Source: Roseivivax lentus (GTDB taxonomy: Bacteria > Pseudomonadota > Alphaproteobacteria > Rhodobacterales > Rhodobacteraceae). From it: a stretch of 64,000 nt of DNA. The position numbers were made by a program, and so were the translations under genes. Positions 62,463 through 64,000 of the stretch are shown here, piece by piece. The notes beneath the pieces were generated by a model. That model ran no database searches and had not been told where the DNA came from. It worked only from the letters and a program-made list of their open reading frames with translations. The stretch lies in contig NZ_FTOQ01000003.1 of the NCBI RefSeq assembly GCF_900156805.1, positions 186,001 through 250,000 of the forward strand, written 5' to 3'. Position 1 is the first letter of the stretch. Each line of letters opens with the position of its first letter.

Positions 62463-63364
62463 GCCGCCACCGGCGCGCGTTTCACAAGGCCCAGCCGCGC
62501 GCGGACGTCTTCCGGGCCGATCACCCTTGCCCCCATCCGCTCGATGATGCCCACCGCGCGGTCGACAAGCTGCGCATTTGTCGCGAGCACGCCGCGGTCG
62601 AGATAGAGATTGTCCTCGAGCCCCACGCGCACATTGCCGCCCGCGAGCACCGACGCCGCGACATAGGCCATCTGGTCCCGCCCGAGCGAGAAGGCCGACC
62701 AGTGCCAGCCTTCGGGGATCGCGTTCACCATGGCGAGGAAGGTGTTGAGGTCATTCGGCGCACCCCAGGGCACGCCCATGCAGAGCTGCACGAGGGCCGG
62801 GGCATCGAGCACGCCCTCGCGCACCAACTCCTTGGCGAACCAAAGATGCCCCGTGTCGAAGGCCTCGATCTCGGGGCGCACGCCAAGGGCGGTTATCTCG
62901 GCCCCCATCGCGCGCAGCATGCCGGGAGTGTTCGTCATCACGTAATCGGCTTCGGCGAAGTTCATCGTGCCGCAATCGAGGGTGCAGATCTCGGGCAGGC
63001 ACGCGGCCACATGAGCGAGCCGCGCGGAGGCCCCGATCATGTCGGTCTGGGCCGCGTTCAGGGGCAGGGGGGCCTCGGGCGGGCCGAAGACCAGATCGCC
63101 GCCCATGCCGGCGGTGAGGTTCAGCACCACGTCCACCTCCGAGGCGCGGATGCGCTCGGTCACTTCGCGGTAGAGTGCCGGATCGCGGGACGGCGCGCCG
63201 GTTTCGGGGTCGCGCACATGGGCGTGGACCACCGCCGCCCCGGCACGGGCCGCGTCGATGGCGGCCTCGGCGATGGCCCTGGGGCTGCGCGGCACGTTCG
63301 GCGAGCGGTCCTGCGTCGCGCCCGATCCGGTCAGGGCGGCGGTGATGAAGACCTCGCGGTTCAT
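62459..63364 (-). CDS. Beta-keto acid cleavage enzyme (BKACE/DUF849), dehydrocarnitine cleavage type
   Basis: A 301-residue TIM-barrel zinc enzyme of the BKACE family, which reacts a beta-keto acid with acetyl-CoA. Zinc ligands lie in VVHAHVRDPETG (His-x-His) and near the C-terminus; VVLNLTAGMGGDLVFGPP and MGVPWGAPNDLNTFLAMV (in pieces) are family signatures. Coupled to carnitine dehydrogenase/thioesterase by a 4-base overlap, it most likely converts 3-dehydrocarnitine and acetyl-CoA to betainyl-CoA and acetoacetate. Start at MNREVF rather than four codons upstream. Confidence 0.88.
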   Translation of the reverse strand: MNREVFITAALTGSGATQDRSPNVPRSPRAIAEAAIDAARAGAAVVHAHVRDPETGAPSRDPALYREVTERIRASEVDVVLNLTAGMGGDLVFGPPEAPLPLNAAQTDMIGASARLAHVAACLPEICTLDCGTMNFAEADYVMTNTPGMLRAMGAEITALGVRPEIEAFDTGHLWFAKELVREGVLDAPALVQLCMGVPWGAPNDLNTFLAMVNAIPEGWHWSAFSLGRDQMAYVAASVLAGGNVRVGLEDNLYLDRGVLATNAQLVDRAVGIIERMGARVIGPEDVRARLGLVKRAPVAA

Positions 63365-63438
63365 GGCTAGCGGCATCTGTCCTCCCCGACCCGTCGCGGC
63401 GCGATGATCGGGGAGAGCCTGTCTGCGCGCAAGGGCCC

Positions 63439-64000
63439 TCAGGCCGCCTCGGGCCCCGCGCGCATCACCATCCCGAAGAGATCGCGCGGATCATCGGGAT
63501 CCGCCAGCAGATCGAGCGGGGTCGAGAAGGGCGTGCCGCGGATCGCCTCGCGCAGGAAACACAGCGCCGAGAAATCCTCGATGGCGAAACCCACGCTGTC
63601 GAACAGCGTGATCTCGGAGGTGGAACTGCGCCCCGATTTCTGCCCCGCGATGACCTGCCATAGCTCGGTCACCGGGTGATCGGGGTCGAGCTGCTGGATC
63701 TCGCCCTCGATCCGCGTCTGCTCGGGATATTCCACGAAGATCGTCGAGCGGTGCAGGATGCCCGGCGCAAGCTCGGTCTTGCCGGGGCAGTCCCCGCCGA
63801 TGGCGTTCACGTGCACGCCCGCGCCGACCATGTTGTCGGAGAGGATCGTCGCGTATTGCTTGTCGGCGGTGCAGGTCGTCAGGATCTCGGCGCCTTCGAT
63901 GGCCTCTTCCGGGCTCTGGCATTTCACCACGCGCAGCCCTGTGCCTTCGAGGTTGCGCGCGCATTTCTCCGTCGCCGCCGGGTCGATGTCGTAGAGCCGC
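63439..64000 (-). CDS. Ornithine cyclodeaminase/mu-crystallin family protein, partial
   Basis: The C-terminal 186 residues of an NAD-dependent ornithine cyclodeaminase/mu-crystallin family protein; the 5' end lies beyond base 64000. The visible part starts in the Rossmann fold (RLYDIDPAATEKCARNL) and continues through ILTTCTADKQYATIL, VNAIGGDCPGKTEL and the C-terminal ITLFDSVGFAIEDFSAL signature. It is 74 bases upstream of the BKACE gene on the same strand, so it may belong to the carnitine operon. True substrate (ornithine, or an imine or keto acid) cannot be judged from this fragment. Confidence 0.88.
   Translation of the reverse strand, partial: RLYDIDPAATEKCARNLEGTGLRVVKCQSPEEAIEGAEILTTCTADKQYATILSDNMVGAGVHVNAIGGDCPGKTELAPGILHRSTIFVEYPEQTRIEGEIQQLDPDHPVTELWQVIAGQKSGRSSTSEITLFDSVGFAIEDFSALCFLREAIRGTPFSTPLDLLADPDDPRDLFGMVMRAGPEAA

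Overview
The window is GC-rich chromosomal DNA of an alphaproteobacterium, almost certainly a member of the Rhodobacteraceae/Paracoccaceae. Markers are C4-pathway HemA with an exact FNR-type box in front of it, CckA, the DUF1476 F1-ATPase inhibitor (zeta subunit) divergent to purC, PurS, BetI with a choline ABC transporter, and the corrinoid methyltransferase parts typical of marine roseobacters. I see no rRNA, tRNA, CRISPR array, insertion sequence or prophage. The gene content is mostly core chromosome with some catabolic and transport modules.

Layout. 0-2 kb: exopolyphosphatase-like protein and RlmE. 2-4.8 kb: BetI divergent from choline ABC genes, with a palindromic operator between them. 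4.9-9 kb: glycosyltransferase-like protein, fluoroacetate-dehalogenase-like hydrolase, membrane protein, M20 peptidase. 9-13 kb: hemA, RodZ-like protein, ispG. 13-18 kb (minus strand): membrane LuxR regulator, cytochrome b561, PepSY protein, transglutaminase-like protein, two Dsb-type thioredoxins, M48 metalloprotease. 18-25 kb: aminotransferase, cell-wall amidase, PBP1A, release factor 2. 25-29 kb: XRE regulator, a small conserved protein, and ilvIH behind a leader-peptide attenuator. 29-34 kb: RamA-like corrinoid reactivase, CoA transferase, agmatinase-type ureohydrolase. 34-40.6 kb: guaB, then an osmC-dctPQM-lacI unit. 41-44.5 kb: rsmB and cckA. 44.6-49.3 kb: trpG-trpD-ung-trpC-moaC-moeA, almost entirely with overlapping or touching ends. 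49.5-55 kb: divergent polysaccharide deacetylase, DUF1638, small membrane protein, corrinoid protein, radical SAM protein, homocysteine methyltransferase. 55.5-57.7 kb: DUF1476, purC-purS-purQ. 57.8-60.9 kb: dctB-dctD. 61-64 kb: carnitine dehydrogenase/thioesterase fusion, beta-keto acid cleavage enzyme, and an ornithine-cyclodeaminase-family gene cut by the window end.

How it fits together. The homocysteine methyltransferase (54.0 kb), the corrinoid carrier (52.0 kb), DUF1638 (51.1 kb) and the ferredoxin-ASKHA reactivase (29.4 kb) look like the separated parts of a B12-dependent methionine synthase; the pterin-binding part is not in the window. BetI/choline uptake and the carnitine pathway both feed glycine betaine. 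Regulatory signals readable in the DNA are the BetI operator, an FNR box before hemA, an ilvIH attenuator with its own promoter, a LacI-type operator before osmC, one clear intrinsic terminator, and two dispersed intergenic repeat types. The most unusual protein is a DctD-like activator that has lost the GAFTGA loop needed for normal sigma-54 activation.
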